Positions 51,494 through 61,469 are shown, numbered from the stretch's first letter. The stretch is DNA of 64,000 nucleotides from Clostridium_AB sp036639235 (GCF_036639235.1 NZ_JAVWJB010000003.1:1-64000), one strand, 5' to 3'. Made by a program: numbers and translations. The notes: generated from the letters alone by a model not told the origin.

Positions 51494-52702
51494 ATGGTGA
51501 AAATACAAATGACTACTCCATTAGTCGAAATTGATGGAGATGAAATGACTAGAATAATATGGAAACAAATTAAGGAGCATCTTATTTGCCCATTTGTTGA
51601 TTTAAAGTCAGAGTATTACGATTTAGGTCTTGAGTATAGAGACGAAACAGATGACACGGTTACTTTTGAGGCAGCAGAAGCAATCAAGAAGTATGGGGTT
51701 GGAGTTAAGTGTGCAACTATTACACCTAATGCTGAGAGAATTAAGGAATACAACCTTAAGGAAATGTGGAAAAGCCCTAATGGGACAATTAGAGCAATTT
51801 TAGATGGAACAGTATTTAGAAAGCCAATTATCGTAGATAATATTAAGCCTTTTGTACGTACTTGGGAAAAACCAATAACAATTGCAAGGCACGCTTATGG
51901 TGATATATACAAAGGTGTTGAAGCTAAGGTAAGTGAAGGTGACGTAGCTGAGCTTGTAGTTAAGTCAAAGAATGGTGAAGTGGTATCAAGTGAAGTGATC
52001 CATGACTTTAATGGTAGCGGAATAGTTATGGGAATGCATAATACACAAAAATCAATTGAAAGCTTTGCAAGAGCATGTTTTAATTATGCACTTTCAGAGA
52101 AGGAAGATCTTTGGTTCTCAACTAAGGATACTATTTCAAAAAAATATGATCATACATTTAAGGATATATTTGAAGAAATATATGATAATGAATATAAGCT
52201 TAAGTTTGAAGAAGCTGGAATTGAATATTTCTACACACTTATTGATGACGCTGTAGCTAGAGTTGTTAAGTCAAGTGGTGGATTTATATGGGCTTGTAAG
52301 AACTATGATGGAGATGTTATGTCAGACTTCGTTGCAACTGCATTTGGTTCACTTGCAATGATGACATCAGTTCTAGTATCACCAGATGGATACTTTGAAT
52401 ATGAAGCAGCCCATGGAACGGTACAAAGACATTATTACAAGCACCTTAAAGGTGAGGCAACTTCAACTAACTCAATGGCAACAATATTTGCATGGAGTGG
52501 AGCTCTTAAGAAAAGAGGAGAACTTGATGGAAATAACGATTTAGTTAAGTTTGGAGAAGCAATTGAAAAGGCTTCAATTATGGCAATTGAAGAGGGTGTT
52601 ATGACTAAGGATCTTGCTGCTATGGCACAGGGAGAAATTAAAATTGTTAACACTGAAGAATTCTTACTAGAAATTAAGGCTAGACTAGAAAAGCTTATAT
52701 AA
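51494..52702 (+). CDS. icd: NADP-dependent isocitrate dehydrogenase, eukaryote-like type
   Basis: A 402-residue dehydrogenase converting isocitrate to 2-oxoglutarate. EIDGDEMTRIIW at the N-terminus, KSPNGTIRAILDGTVFR and YEAAHGTVQRHY place it with the dimeric type II enzymes also found in mitochondria, not the E. coli-type. In a fermentative Clostridium it probably supplies 2-oxoglutarate for glutamate synthesis. AGGGGGGAAA precedes ATG 51494. Confidence 0.95.
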   Translation: MVKIQMTTPLVEIDGDEMTRIIWKQIKEHLICPFVDLKSEYYDLGLEYRDETDDTVTFEAAEAIKKYGVGVKCATITPNAERIKEYNLKEMWKSPNGTIRAILDGTVFRKPIIVDNIKPFVRTWEKPITIARHAYGDIYKGVEAKVSEGDVAELVVKSKNGEVVSSEVIHDFNGSGIVMGMHNTQKSIESFARACFNYALSEKEDLWFSTKDTISKKYDHTFKDIFEEIYDNEYKLKFEEAGIEYFYTLIDDAVARVVKSSGGFIWACKNYDGDVMSDFVATAFGSLAMMTSVLVSPDGYFEYEAAHGTVQRHYYKHLKGEATSTNSMATIFAWSGALKKRGELDGNNDLVKFGEAIEKASIMAIEEGVMTKDLAAMAQGEIKIVNTEEFLLEIKARLEKLI

Positions 52703-52710
52703 TATAAGAA

Positions 52711-52761
52711 AAGAGGGTGTCATTAAATAGTTGTAATTAAACTATTTATATGACCCCTCTT
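52711..52761. terminator. Bidirectional terminator after icd
   Basis: Long interrupted stem: AGAGGG with CCCTCT, TCAT with ATGA, and TAAATAGTT with AACTATTTA, between convergent genes. Confidence 0.85.
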
Positions 52762-52762
52762 T

Positions 52763-53350
52763 TTAGTTGTTTGTTGACTTAAATAGTTGTGGCTTAAAAT
52801 TATATATTATTGAAATAACAATACCACCAACAGTACCGTTTATTATATCTATCATAGTATCTGTAAGACTGCCACCCTGGGATTGAAGGTTAAATAGGAA
52901 ATCAGTTGTAAATTCATAAATTTCCCAAACGCCAGCAGTTGCAATGCTAAAGATAATTAGGTAAAAGCATATAAATGTTTTGTTGTAGAGTATAGAATTA
53001 TTCCTATCTATCTTCTCGACTATTAGGAATCCAAATAGGGTAATAATAAATCCTGAGGATAGATGAAGAATATCATCCCAATTAGTAACTATACTATACA
53101 TATGATTAGTATGACCTAGGTACATAGATAAAAAAATAAATAATACCACGAAAAATCTTAAAAGCTTATTAGGGTTAATCTTTGCTACTTTGTATATTTT
53201 GTTAAGTAGGAAAGTTATACCAAGAGTTAAAAAGCAATATAGCCCTTCAAAATAATTTCCTTGAAATAATATATATGTTCCCTGAAAGGTAAGGGCTACC
53301 CTAAAAAGATTAAGAAATATACTAAAAAAGCTGTTAAAATATCTGTTCAT
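52763..53350 (-). CDS. DUF2238-type integral membrane protein
   Basis: A 195-residue protein with about six transmembrane helices. The family-like motif WDDILHLSSGFIITLFGF and the late WEIYEFTTDF are present. The family (YjdF-like) has no assigned biochemical function. A GGGG-rich site precedes ATG 53350. Confidence 0.82.
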   Translation of the reverse strand: MNRYFNSFFSIFLNLFRVALTFQGTYILFQGNYFEGLYCFLTLGITFLLNKIYKVAKINPNKLLRFFVVLFIFLSMYLGHTNHMYSIVTNWDDILHLSSGFIITLFGFLIVEKIDRNNSILYNKTFICFYLIIFSIATAGVWEIYEFTTDFLFNLQSQGGSLTDTMIDIINGTVGGIVISIIYNFKPQLFKSTNN

Positions 53351-53415
53351 ATAAAGCCCCCTTTTTAGGAATTATAACATGTATAAAAAATGGATAGGTT
53401 TCTATAAGGTTATAA

Positions 53416-53448
53416 TTAAAGGTAGTATTTTAGAAATACTACCTTTAA
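53416..53448 (-). terminator. Terminator of the DUF1292 gene
   Basis: A 15-bp perfect stem (arms 53416-53430 and 53434-53448) with a 3-nt loop, immediately after the stop on the minus strand. Confidence 0.9.
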
Positions 53449-53453
53449 TTAAG

Positions 53454-53687
53454 TTAAGAAAGAATCTTAGATGCTGCCTTAATAGGTGCAAGCTGACCTT
53501 CATCATCTATAAGTTCAAGTGCTTCATTACCGTTAATAATGCTAAACTTATATACATCTATCTCGGAAATATTATCTTCAGGACTCATAAGTACATAGTC
53601 GCTACTGTTAACAGATAAAAATTCCTTAACAGTAAATTTAACTAATTCCCCTTCTTCGTTTCTAAATGAATAAACCTTTCCCTTCAT
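53454..53687 (-). CDS. DUF1292 (YrzB-like) protein
   Basis: A 77-residue acidic protein with the DUF1292 pattern FRNEEGELVKFTVKEFLSVNSSDYVLMSP. Widespread in Firmicutes, function unknown. AGGAGG precedes ATG 53687. Confidence 0.85.
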   Translation of the reverse strand: MKGKVYSFRNEEGELVKFTVKEFLSVNSSDYVLMSPEDNISEIDVYKFSIINGNEALELIDDEGQLAPIKAASKILS

Positions 53688-53831
53688 AACGTAGCCTCCT
53701 TTAGTGCATTTTGATATTATTGTGTGTATTTTAACTGGTTTTATCCTTGAAATTATGTAAATACTATAATTTTTTTATAGGTTCAATATGTGATATAATT
53801 TTTTATAAGCGCAAAAAAAGGTGGTTATACT

Positions 53832-55757
53832 ATGAATTTATTAACATTAGAAAATATATCAAAAAGTTATTCAGAGAAGAAATTATTAAATAATATAAAC
53901 CTTGGAATAAATGAAGGTGACAAAATTGGTATTATAGGAATAAATGGAACTGGAAAATCTACACTCCTTAAAATAATTGCAGGGCTTGATGAGTTTTATG
54001 AAGGTAAAATTGTTAAAGGTAGTAAGGTTAGAATAGAATATCTTCCACAGAATCCTGAGTTTGAGGGTGAAGATACTGTATTAAAGCAGGTTTTTAGAGG
54101 ATCATCTAAGGAAATGACATTACTTAGGGATTATGAAGCTCTTCTTAGCAAATTATCTAGTGGAGAAGATGTTAATGATAAATTAATTACAGTTCAAACA
54201 GAAATAGATTCACTAGGTCTTTGGGAAATGGAAAGTGAAGCTAAAAAAATATTAATGAAGCTTGGAATTACTGACTTTACTAAGAAGATTAAGCATCTTT
54301 CAGGTGGTCAAAAGAAGCGTGTTGCCCTTGCAGGTGCGTTAATTACCCCATGTGATATTTTAATACTTGATGAGCCTACTAACCATATGGATAATGAAAC
54401 AATAACATGGCTTGAAGAATTTATATCAGGTAAGCAGTCAACCCTTGTTATGATTACCCATGATAGATACTTTTTAGATAATGTTACAAATAGAATTGTT
54501 GAACTTGATAGAGGAAATTTATATAACTATGAAGGTAACTACTCAGTATATCTTGAGAAGAAGCTTGAAAGAGAAGAAAATGATAGGGCACGTGAGGACA
54601 AAAAGCAAAGCCTTATTAGAACAGAACTTAAGTGGGTAAGAAGGGGAGCTAAGGCTAGAACAACAAAGCAAAAAGCTAGACTTCAAAGATTTGATGAACT
54701 TGTAAGTAGTGTTAACGATATTAGAAAAGAGACACTTGATATATCAGTTGCATCATCAAGACTTGGTAAGAAAATACTTGAGATTAAGAATATAGGAAAG
54801 TCATATGAGGGAAGAAATCTTATAAATGATTTTTCATATACTGTTCTTAGAAATGATAGAATTGGTATTATAGGACCTAATGGTATAGGGAAGTCTACAC
54901 TAATGAAGATACTAAGCGGGAATCTACAGGTAGATAGTGGAGTTGTTGAAACTGGTGAAACAGTTAATATAGGCTACTTCTCCCAGGAATGCGATGATAT
55001 GGACGAGAATCTTCGTGCTATAGATTACATTAAGGAAGCAGCTGAGTTTATAGAAAATGCTGAGGGCATAAAAATTTCAGCATCTCAGATGTGTGAAAGA
55101 TTCTTGTTCGATGGAACAATGCAGTATACTCATATTAAAAACCTGTCAGGTGGAGAGAGAAGAAGAATATATCTTTTAAGAACACTTGCAAAGGCTCCGA
55201 ATGTACTACTTCTTGATGAGCCTACAAATGACCTTGATATTGAAACTCTAAAAATACTAGAAGAGTATATAGATGAGTTTAATGGGGCGGTTATAGTAAT
55301 ATCCCATGATAGATACTTTCTAGATAGGGTTTGTGATAAGATATTTGCCTATAATGGTAATGGGATTATTAAGGAGTATACTGGAAACTATAGTGATTAT
55401 ATTTTAAGAAGAGAAATTGATCTTATAGAGGAAGAAAGAAATTCTGAACCTGAAGTTAAATTAGATAAGGAAAAAAAGCCTCAGGTTAAGGAAAAGACCT
55501 TAAAAACTAAATTCTCTTTTAAGGAACAAAGAGAATTTGAAACAATAGATCAGGATATTGAGGATATAGAAAGTAAAATTTCCTCAGTTGATAAGGAAAT
55601 AGAAAATGCATCAACGAACTATGCATTACTTGAGGAATTACTTCAAAAGAAGCAGGACCTTGAGTTAAAGTTAGAGGAAAAATACGAAAGATGGGAAGTT
55701 TTAAATGAGCTAAACGAGGAAATTGAGAGAAATAAGGAGCTTATAAAGAAAAAATAG
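53832..55757 (+). CDS. ABC-F ATPase, Uup-like
   Basis: A 641-residue soluble protein with two ABC ATPase domains: Walker A GINGTGKST and GPNGIGKST, signatures LSGGQKKR and LSGGERRR, both with DEPTN. An interdomain arm (KWVRRGAKARTTKQKARLQRF) and a C-terminal coiled coil (about 540-641) are characteristic of Uup. ABC-F proteins act on ribosomes, and Uup also affects DNA branch intermediates. The coiled coil argues against an antibiotic-resistance Vga/Msr role. Confidence 0.92.
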   Translation: MNLLTLENISKSYSEKKLLNNINLGINEGDKIGIIGINGTGKSTLLKIIAGLDEFYEGKIVKGSKVRIEYLPQNPEFEGEDTVLKQVFRGSSKEMTLLRDYEALLSKLSSGEDVNDKLITVQTEIDSLGLWEMESEAKKILMKLGITDFTKKIKHLSGGQKKRVALAGALITPCDILILDEPTNHMDNETITWLEEFISGKQSTLVMITHDRYFLDNVTNRIVELDRGNLYNYEGNYSVYLEKKLEREENDRAREDKKQSLIRTELKWVRRGAKARTTKQKARLQRFDELVSSVNDIRKETLDISVASSRLGKKILEIKNIGKSYEGRNLINDFSYTVLRNDRIGIIGPNGIGKSTLMKILSGNLQVDSGVVETGETVNIGYFSQECDDMDENLRAIDYIKEAAEFIENAEGIKISASQMCERFLFDGTMQYTHIKNLSGGERRRIYLLRTLAKAPNVLLLDEPTNDLDIETLKILEEYIDEFNGAVIVISHDRYFLDRVCDKIFAYNGNGIIKEYTGNYSDYILRREIDLIEEERNSEPEVKLDKEKKPQVKEKTLKTKFSFKEQREFETIDQDIEDIESKISSVDKEIENASTNYALLEELLQKKQDLELKLEEKYERWEVLNELNEEIERNKELIKKK

Positions 55758-55820
55758 TTCACTAAATAGTTTATTATTTAACAATCTACAAGGTTAAAAA
55801 TGTAAGTTTATTTATAATTA

Positions 55821-55846
55821 GGCACCGGATTTGTTCGGTGTCTTTT
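55821..55846 (+). terminator. Terminator after the Uup-like gene
   Basis: GGCACCG/CGGTGTC 7-bp stem with one G-T pair and a T-run. Confidence 0.7.
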
Positions 55847-56040
55847 CTTATAATCGGAAAATAAAAAGTAAATATCTTAAAAATGTTCGGTATAACATTT
55901 GTAAAAAGTTAAAAACATAAATTTTATTAAGTTTTCTACAAATTATTATGGTAAAAAGCTGAATGATAGTATAAAATAAATTTGTAAGAAGAAATAACAC
56001 TTAATTCAAGTTTAATTAATAAAACTAAGGGGGAATATTA

Positions 56041-57234
56041 ATGTCAAGATTAATAGGAACATCAGCAAGAGGTTTAAGAGCTCCAATTATTAAAGAGGGA
56101 GATAACCTAGCACAAATAGTTGTAGATTCAGTTATGGAAGCAGTAACAACTGAAGGTATAGTTATGGGGGATAAGGACGTTATAGGAATTACAGAATCAC
56201 TTGTTGCAAGAGCACAAGGAAATTACATATCAATTCAAGATATAGCAAACGACATAAAGGCTAAGTTTGATGGGGAAATTGCAGTAATGTTCCCAATACT
56301 AAGCAGAAATAGATTTTCACTAATTCTTAAGTCAATAGCACTTAGTGGAAGAAAAATGCACCTATTCCTAAACTACCCATCAGATGAAGTTGGTAACCAC
56401 CTAATGGATATCGACATGATGGATGAAAAGGGAGTTAACCCATACAAGGATGTACTTACAGAAGCTAAGTACAGAGAATTATTTGGGGAGAAGGTAGAAC
56501 ATCCATTTACAGGAATTGACTACGTTCAAATGTACAGAGACATTGTTGAAGAAGCAGGTGGAGAAGTTGAAATTTACCTAGCTAACGATCCAAGGGAAGC
56601 TCTTAAGTACACAGACCAAATTCTAGTGGCTAACATCCACGAAAGACATAGAACTAAGAGAATAATGAAGGCAGCTGGAGCTAAGGTTGTTTACGGACTT
56701 GATGATATAGCATCAACTTCAGTAAATGGAAGTGGATACTCAGAGTATGGACTACTTGGTTCAAACAAGGCTACAGATGATACAATTAAGCTATTCCCAA
56801 GAGATGGAAAGAAGTTTGTTGAAACTGTTCAAGCTTCACTTAAAGAAAAGACAGGAAAGAACATTGAAGTTATGATTTACGGAGATGGAGCATTTAAGGA
56901 TCCAGTAGGAAAGATATGGGAACTTGCAGATCCAATAGTATCACCAGGATTTACTGACGGTCTAGCTGGAACTCCAAACGAAATTAAGCTTAAGTATGTT
57001 GCTGACAACGATCTTAAGGATGTTGATTCATCAAAGCTTGCTGAAGAAATGAGAAAGAAGATTAAGGAAAAGGAAATGAACACTAATGCTCCAGGAAATG
57101 AAGCACTAGGAACAACTCCAAGACAAATTACTGACCTACTAGGAAGCTTATGTGACCTTGTAAGTGGTAGTGGAGATAAGGGAACACCTATTATCCTAAT
57201 CCAAGGATACTTTGACAACTACGCTTCAGAGTAA
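56041..57234 (+). CDS. Coenzyme F420-0:L-glutamate ligase-like protein
   Basis: A 397-residue protein with the CofE/FbiB ligase fold: TEGIVMGDKDVIGITESLVARAQGN, FPILSRNRFS, and the glycine-rich GYSEYGLLGSNKA. The usual CofE is about 250 residues, so this is an extended form. Clostridia are not known to make F420, so the amide-bond-forming activity may act on another substrate. Frequent C-ending codons (TAC, AAC, GAC) suggest strong expression. A GGGGG site precedes ATG 56041, with 283 bp of otherwise featureless AT-rich DNA upstream. Confidence 0.85.
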   Translation: MSRLIGTSARGLRAPIIKEGDNLAQIVVDSVMEAVTTEGIVMGDKDVIGITESLVARAQGNYISIQDIANDIKAKFDGEIAVMFPILSRNRFSLILKSIALSGRKMHLFLNYPSDEVGNHLMDIDMMDEKGVNPYKDVLTEAKYRELFGEKVEHPFTGIDYVQMYRDIVEEAGGEVEIYLANDPREALKYTDQILVANIHERHRTKRIMKAAGAKVVYGLDDIASTSVNGSGYSEYGLLGSNKATDDTIKLFPRDGKKFVETVQASLKEKTGKNIEVMIYGDGAFKDPVGKIWELADPIVSPGFTDGLAGTPNEIKLKYVADNDLKDVDSSKLAEEMRKKIKEKEMNTNAPGNEALGTTPRQITDLLGSLCDLVSGSGDKGTPIILIQGYFDNYASE

Positions 57235-57273
57235 TATTTTAATTAATAAGTGAAAAATATCAATATAAATAAA

Positions 57274-57301
57274 AACCGGATAGGTAAATTCCTATCCGGT
57301 T
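57274..57301. terminator. Bidirectional terminator
   Basis: AACCGGATAGG/CCTATCCGGTT perfect 11-bp stem, 6-nt loop, between convergent genes. Confidence 0.93.
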
Positions 57302-57307
57302 TGTTTT

Positions 57308-58618
57308 TTATTTGTTAAATGTTACTTTAATAGCCTGAATACGTCGCTCATCAATTTCATAAACTTCAAATTCTATGTTTTCATATACAGTAGAGTAGGT
57401 ATTATCCACGTCTGGGATACTACCAAGTAGATCAAGTACAAATCCACCTATACTATCAGAGGTAGATGACTCAAGTTCTAAATCAAAATATTCATTAAAT
57501 TCATCAATAGGTAAAAGACCATCTACAATATACACATTATCTTCAAGTTTTTGAATTTCCTTTTCATGTTCGTCATATTCGTCTGAAATATCACCCATAA
57601 CTTCTTCAACAATGTCTTCTATAGTTGCAATACCAGAGAATCCTCCGTATTCATCAATTAAAATAGCTATATGGTTTTGGGTGTGTTTAAGTTCCTTAAA
57701 TAAGTCATCAATATTCTTAGTTTCAGGGAAGAAGCAAGCAGGTCTTAATATATCACCTATGTTAAGGTTATCCGTGCCTTTAGTTAAGACTGCTTGAAAT
57801 AGATCCTTAAGATATAAAATACCGATAATATTATCAGTATTATCTTCATATACAGGAATTCTAGTAAATTTTTCTTCCATAACATTTTTAATGATTTGAT
57901 CTGTTGTATTATCTATATTAATGGCAAAAACCTCAGTTCTAGGAGTCATAATCTCCTTAGCCATAGTTTCATCAAAATCAAATATACTATGAATCATTTC
58001 TTCTTCAATATCGTTAATAATGCCATTTTCTTTACCGGCTAGAACCATAGACTTAATCTCTTCCCTTGATATTTTGTCATCAACATCAGTTGACTTAAGT
58101 CCAAATATTCTTACAAGAACATTTGTAGAGCCTGATAATAGCTTTACAAATGGGGTTGTTAGCTTGGATATAAAAAGAATAGGTTTTACTACACTAAGTG
58201 ATATTTTCTCGGAATTTTGAAGTGCTATTCTCTTAGGAAGTAGCTCTCCTAAAACAAGAGTAATATAAGAAATTAGTATAGTAATTAAAAATAGTGAAAT
58301 TTCATTGCTATATGGAATGTTAAACTTAACAAGGTACTGTGCAAAATAGCCAGATATACTAGTAGCAGCAGATGCACTTGCAAAGAATCCAGCAAAGGTA
58401 ATACCTATCTGAATAGTTGCAAGGAAGTTACTAGGTTCCTTAAGAAGTTTCTGCAAAATAATCGCGTTTTTGTTCCCCTCTTCACACAATATGTTAACTT
58501 TGTTCTTGTTAACAGAAACAATAGCCATCTCAGCTGCTGCAAAAAAGGCATTAATTAAAACTAATACTAAAATTAAAATAAATTGTGGCAATAAACTTGA
58601 TGCGGGACTAGAGTCCAT
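57308..58618 (-). CDS. CNNM/CorC-family membrane protein (hemolysin-like)
   Basis: A 436-residue protein: a CNNM transmembrane domain with about four helices (about 10-190), a CBS pair (about 215-340, MTPRTEVFAINID and ILYLKDLFQAVL) and a C-terminal CorC/HlyC domain (about 350-436, YIVDGLLPIDEFNEYF). Characterised members export or help extrude magnesium or cobalt. The old name hemolysin is not supported as a function. A GGGGG site precedes ATG 58618. Confidence 0.93.
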   Translation of the reverse strand: MDSSPASSLLPQFILILVLVLINAFFAAAEMAIVSVNKNKVNILCEEGNKNAIILQKLLKEPSNFLATIQIGITFAGFFASASAATSISGYFAQYLVKFNIPYSNEISLFLITILISYITLVLGELLPKRIALQNSEKISLSVVKPILFISKLTTPFVKLLSGSTNVLVRIFGLKSTDVDDKISREEIKSMVLAGKENGIINDIEEEMIHSIFDFDETMAKEIMTPRTEVFAINIDNTTDQIIKNVMEEKFTRIPVYEDNTDNIIGILYLKDLFQAVLTKGTDNLNIGDILRPACFFPETKNIDDLFKELKHTQNHIAILIDEYGGFSGIATIEDIVEEVMGDISDEYDEHEKEIQKLEDNVYIVDGLLPIDEFNEYFDLELESSTSDSIGGFVLDLLGSIPDVDNTYSTVYENIEFEVYEIDERRIQAIKVTFNK

Positions 58619-58744
58619 TATTAAATTCCCCCTTATAAAATAGTTAATAATTATCTTAACATATCAGGATATTTTAATCAATTAGAATAAGAAAAGCGTA
58701 AATTATGATATACTCTATGTATATAAGATGAAAGGAATATTTAT

Positions 58745-60910
58745 ATGGGAAAAATATTAGTATTAGCAGAAAAACCATCTGTAGCTAGGGATATAGCTAG
58801 AGTTTTAAAGTGTAATAAAAAGGGGAATGGATTTTTAGAAGGGGATAAGTATGTTGTAACGTGGGCACTTGGGCATCTTGTTACACTATCAGACCCTGAA
58901 CAATATGATGATAGATATAAGTCATGGAATATGGATGATATTCCTATAATACCTGAAAAGTTTAAGTATTCAATTATTAAGTCATCAGGTAAGCAGTTCC
59001 AAGCAGTTAAAAGCCAATTAGGCAGAGATGATGTTAGTGAAATAGTTATTGCAACAGATGCGGGACGTGAGGGCGAACTTGTTGCAAGACTTATATTATA
59101 TAAGTCAGGATGCAAAAAGCCGATTAAGAGACTATGGATTTCATCTGTTACAGATAAGGCTATTAAGGAAGGGTTTAATAACCTTAAAAACGGAAATCAA
59201 TATAATAACCTATATTCATCAGCACTTGCAAGAGCAGAAGCTGATTGGATAGTTGGAATTAACGCTACACGTGCATTAACATGTAAACACAATGCACAGC
59301 TATCATGCGGAAGAGTACAGACTCCAACTCTTGCTATGGTGCACCAAAGAGAAGAAGAGATTAGAAACTTTAAGCCTAAGGAGTTTTATACTTTAGAAGT
59401 TAAGGTAGGAAGTGATAGATTTTCATATGTATCAGGTAATGGAGAGAAGAGAATATTCTCAAAAGAAAAAGCAGAGGAAATTCTTAAAAAGGTTCAGGGG
59501 GGAGAGTTATCTATTGATGAGGTAGATAAAAAGAGTAAGAAAAGCTACCCTAAGGGACTATATGACTTAACAACACTTCAAACAGATGCAAATAGGATAT
59601 GGGGATACTCAGCTAAGGAAACCCTGTCTATTATGCAAAGGCTATATGAAAGTCATAAGGTATTAACATATCCTAGAACTGACTCTAAATATATAAGTGA
59701 TGATATAGTGGAAACCCTAAAGGATAGAGTAAAGGCTTGTAGAAGTGTTAATCCTTCAGCATGTAAAGAAATACTTTCTTATCCTATTAAGGGTACTAAG
59801 AGCTTTGTTGATAACGCTAGGGTGTCAGATCACCATGCTATAATTCCAACTGAGGAGTCACCAAACTATACAGACTTTACTAATAAGGAAAGAAATATTT
59901 ACGACTTAGTTTGTAAAAGATTCCTTGCAATGCTTATGAAGCCTTGTGAATATGAAATATTAACTATAAAGGCATCTGTTAAGGGTGAGAAGTTTATAAC
60001 TAGTGGTAGTAAAGTAGTTTCTAATGGGTGGAAGGATGTATATTCAGACTCAGAAGATGAGGAAGAAGGAGAGATTAAGTCATCCTATTCAAAGGGGGAT
60101 ATTATAAAGTCTATATCAGTTAGTAAGAATAGAGGGCAAACAGCACCGCCTTCACTATTTAATGAAGGAACTTTACTTGCAGCTATGGAAAACCCAGCTA
60201 AGTTTATTAATACTTCTAATAAAGAAATAATTAAGACACTTGGAGAAACAGGCGGAATAGGAACTGTTGCAACAAGAGCAGATATTATTGAGAAGTTATT
60301 TAATGGATTCCTTATAGAAAAAAGAGGTAAGGATGTAGTTGCAACTTCAAAGGGAAGACAGCTCTTGTCACTTGCACCTAAAGGGTTAACTTCACCTGAA
60401 CTTACTGCTAAATGGGAAAAGAAGCTTCAAGAAATTACTAATGGTAAGTTAACTAAGGAAAAGTTTATGGAAGAAATAATATCCTATGCAAAGGAAGTAG
60501 CAAGGGATATTAAGGAAAGTGAAGATTCATTTAGACATGATAACCTAAGTACAGAAAAATGCCCAGACTGTGGGAAGAGAATGCTTATGGTTAACACTAA
60601 AAAGGGTAGAAGTCTTGTATGCCAAGACAGGGAATGTGGTCATAGAAAAAATGTTGCAATGGTTACAAACTCAAGATGTCCAAATTGTCATAAGAAATTA
60701 GAACTTAGAGGGCAAGGTGATGGAAGAATCTTTGTATGTAAGTGTGGTCATAGAGAAAAGCTTTCAGCATTTAATGAAAGAAAGAATAAGGAAAGTAATA
60801 AGGTATCTAAGAAGGAAGTCGGTAAGATAATGAAAAATATTAATAAGGAAGCTGAAGAGGATAAGAACAACCCATTTGCTTCCCTATTAAGTGGATTTAA
60901 AATAGATTAA
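58745..60910 (+). CDS. topB: DNA topoisomerase III
   Basis: A 721-residue type IA topoisomerase that relaxes and decatenates single-stranded-crossing DNA. The TOPRIM start is VLAEKPSVARDIA, with the acidic ATDAGREGEL. The catalytic Tyr is in LTYPRTDSKY. C-terminal Cys clusters (CPDCGKRM and CPNCHKK) form zinc-ribbon-like domains. It ends 4 bp inside the convergent ACT-domain gene. Confidence 0.96.
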   Translation: MGKILVLAEKPSVARDIARVLKCNKKGNGFLEGDKYVVTWALGHLVTLSDPEQYDDRYKSWNMDDIPIIPEKFKYSIIKSSGKQFQAVKSQLGRDDVSEIVIATDAGREGELVARLILYKSGCKKPIKRLWISSVTDKAIKEGFNNLKNGNQYNNLYSSALARAEADWIVGINATRALTCKHNAQLSCGRVQTPTLAMVHQREEEIRNFKPKEFYTLEVKVGSDRFSYVSGNGEKRIFSKEKAEEILKKVQGGELSIDEVDKKSKKSYPKGLYDLTTLQTDANRIWGYSAKETLSIMQRLYESHKVLTYPRTDSKYISDDIVETLKDRVKACRSVNPSACKEILSYPIKGTKSFVDNARVSDHHAIIPTEESPNYTDFTNKERNIYDLVCKRFLAMLMKPCEYEILTIKASVKGEKFITSGSKVVSNGWKDVYSDSEDEEEGEIKSSYSKGDIIKSISVSKNRGQTAPPSLFNEGTLLAAMENPAKFINTSNKEIIKTLGETGGIGTVATRADIIEKLFNGFLIEKRGKDVVATSKGRQLLSLAPKGLTSPELTAKWEKKLQEITNGKLTKEKFMEEIISYAKEVARDIKESEDSFRHDNLSTEKCPDCGKRMLMVNTKKGRSLVCQDRECGHRKNVAMVTNSRCPNCHKKLELRGQGDGRIFVCKCGHREKLSAFNERKNKESNKVSKKEVGKIMKNINKEAEEDKNNPFASLLSGFKID

Positions 60911-61302
60911 GAAATAATAATTTTATAGCCAGAGTTCTCTAAGCAGCCTATAGCAGTGTCTATTTGGCTGCTTTTTACTAATATATAGTCTGTATTATAT
61001 GTAGAAATAGCAAATATACTTATTTTATTAGTTGCTAAAATAGTACTTATCTTAGATAGTATACCTACAAGGGAAAAATCGAGTATCCCTTCGATTTTGA
61101 GTAATGACCAATTTTTATCACAAATAATTTCATCAATATTATTTGTAGGAATCAAAGACTGAGCACAGACAATTGATAACTCTTCTTCTGATCTAGAAAT
61201 AGAGTAGAAATCCCCTTTTACTGACCAAGGGGGAATTTCTTTATTTGGGTTTATTTTGCAAATGCTGTATTGGTCTTTTAAAAGATTGATAGTTAAGTTC
61301 AA
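60907..61302 (-). CDS. ACT-domain protein under a ykkC riboswitch
   Basis: A 131-residue protein with two ACT-like halves: EELSIVCAQSLIP in the first, and LDFSLVGILSKISTILATNKISIFAISTYNTDYILV in the second. It resembles the CASTOR/ACT_7-type amino-acid sensors rather than enzyme-fused ACT domains, so it probably binds a small amino-acid-like ligand. Start TTG 61302 lies 8 nt after AGGAG. The stop overlaps the end of topB by 4 bp. The ykkC-family aptamer and terminator at 61321-61426 control its transcription. Confidence 0.85.
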   Translation of the reverse strand: MNLTINLLKDQYSICKINPNKEIPPWSVKGDFYSISRSEEELSIVCAQSLIPTNNIDEIICDKNWSLLKIEGILDFSLVGILSKISTILATNKISIFAISTYNTDYILVKSSQIDTAIGCLENSGYKIIIS

Positions 61303-61320
61303 TTAAATCACTCCTTATAT

Positions 61321-61426
61321 AAAAATAAGCCTAGGAGAATATATTCTCCAAGGCTTTTATCCTTCCGTGTACACAACTGTGCTCATTCTCTTGGACCAGA
61401 CTAGATAAACTACGGAACCCTAGAAT
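61321..61426 (-). ncRNA. ykkC-family riboswitch with overlapping terminator
   Basis: On the minus strand the conserved ykkC blocks appear in order: CTAGGGTTCCG (from about 61422), CTGGTCCAAGAGAA, and ACACGGAAGGATAAAAGCC. The AAGCCT near the 3' end continues into the hairpin AAGCCT-GGAGAAT/ATTCTCC-AGGCTT (61327-61356) followed by five T at 61321-61325, so ligand binding and termination compete. ykkC RNAs sense guanidine (subtype 1) or ppGpp, PRPP or ADP/dADP (subtypes 2a-c); which one applies cannot be decided by eye. Confidence 0.88.
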
Positions 61427-61469
61427 GATTAGTTAAATTATATAATATATTAGTAAAAATATCAAATAA

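Noticed and set aside
53379..53618. Plus-strand reading frame over the terminator and DUF1292 gene
   Set aside because: It crosses a 15-bp terminator stem and is antisense to a recognised gene.
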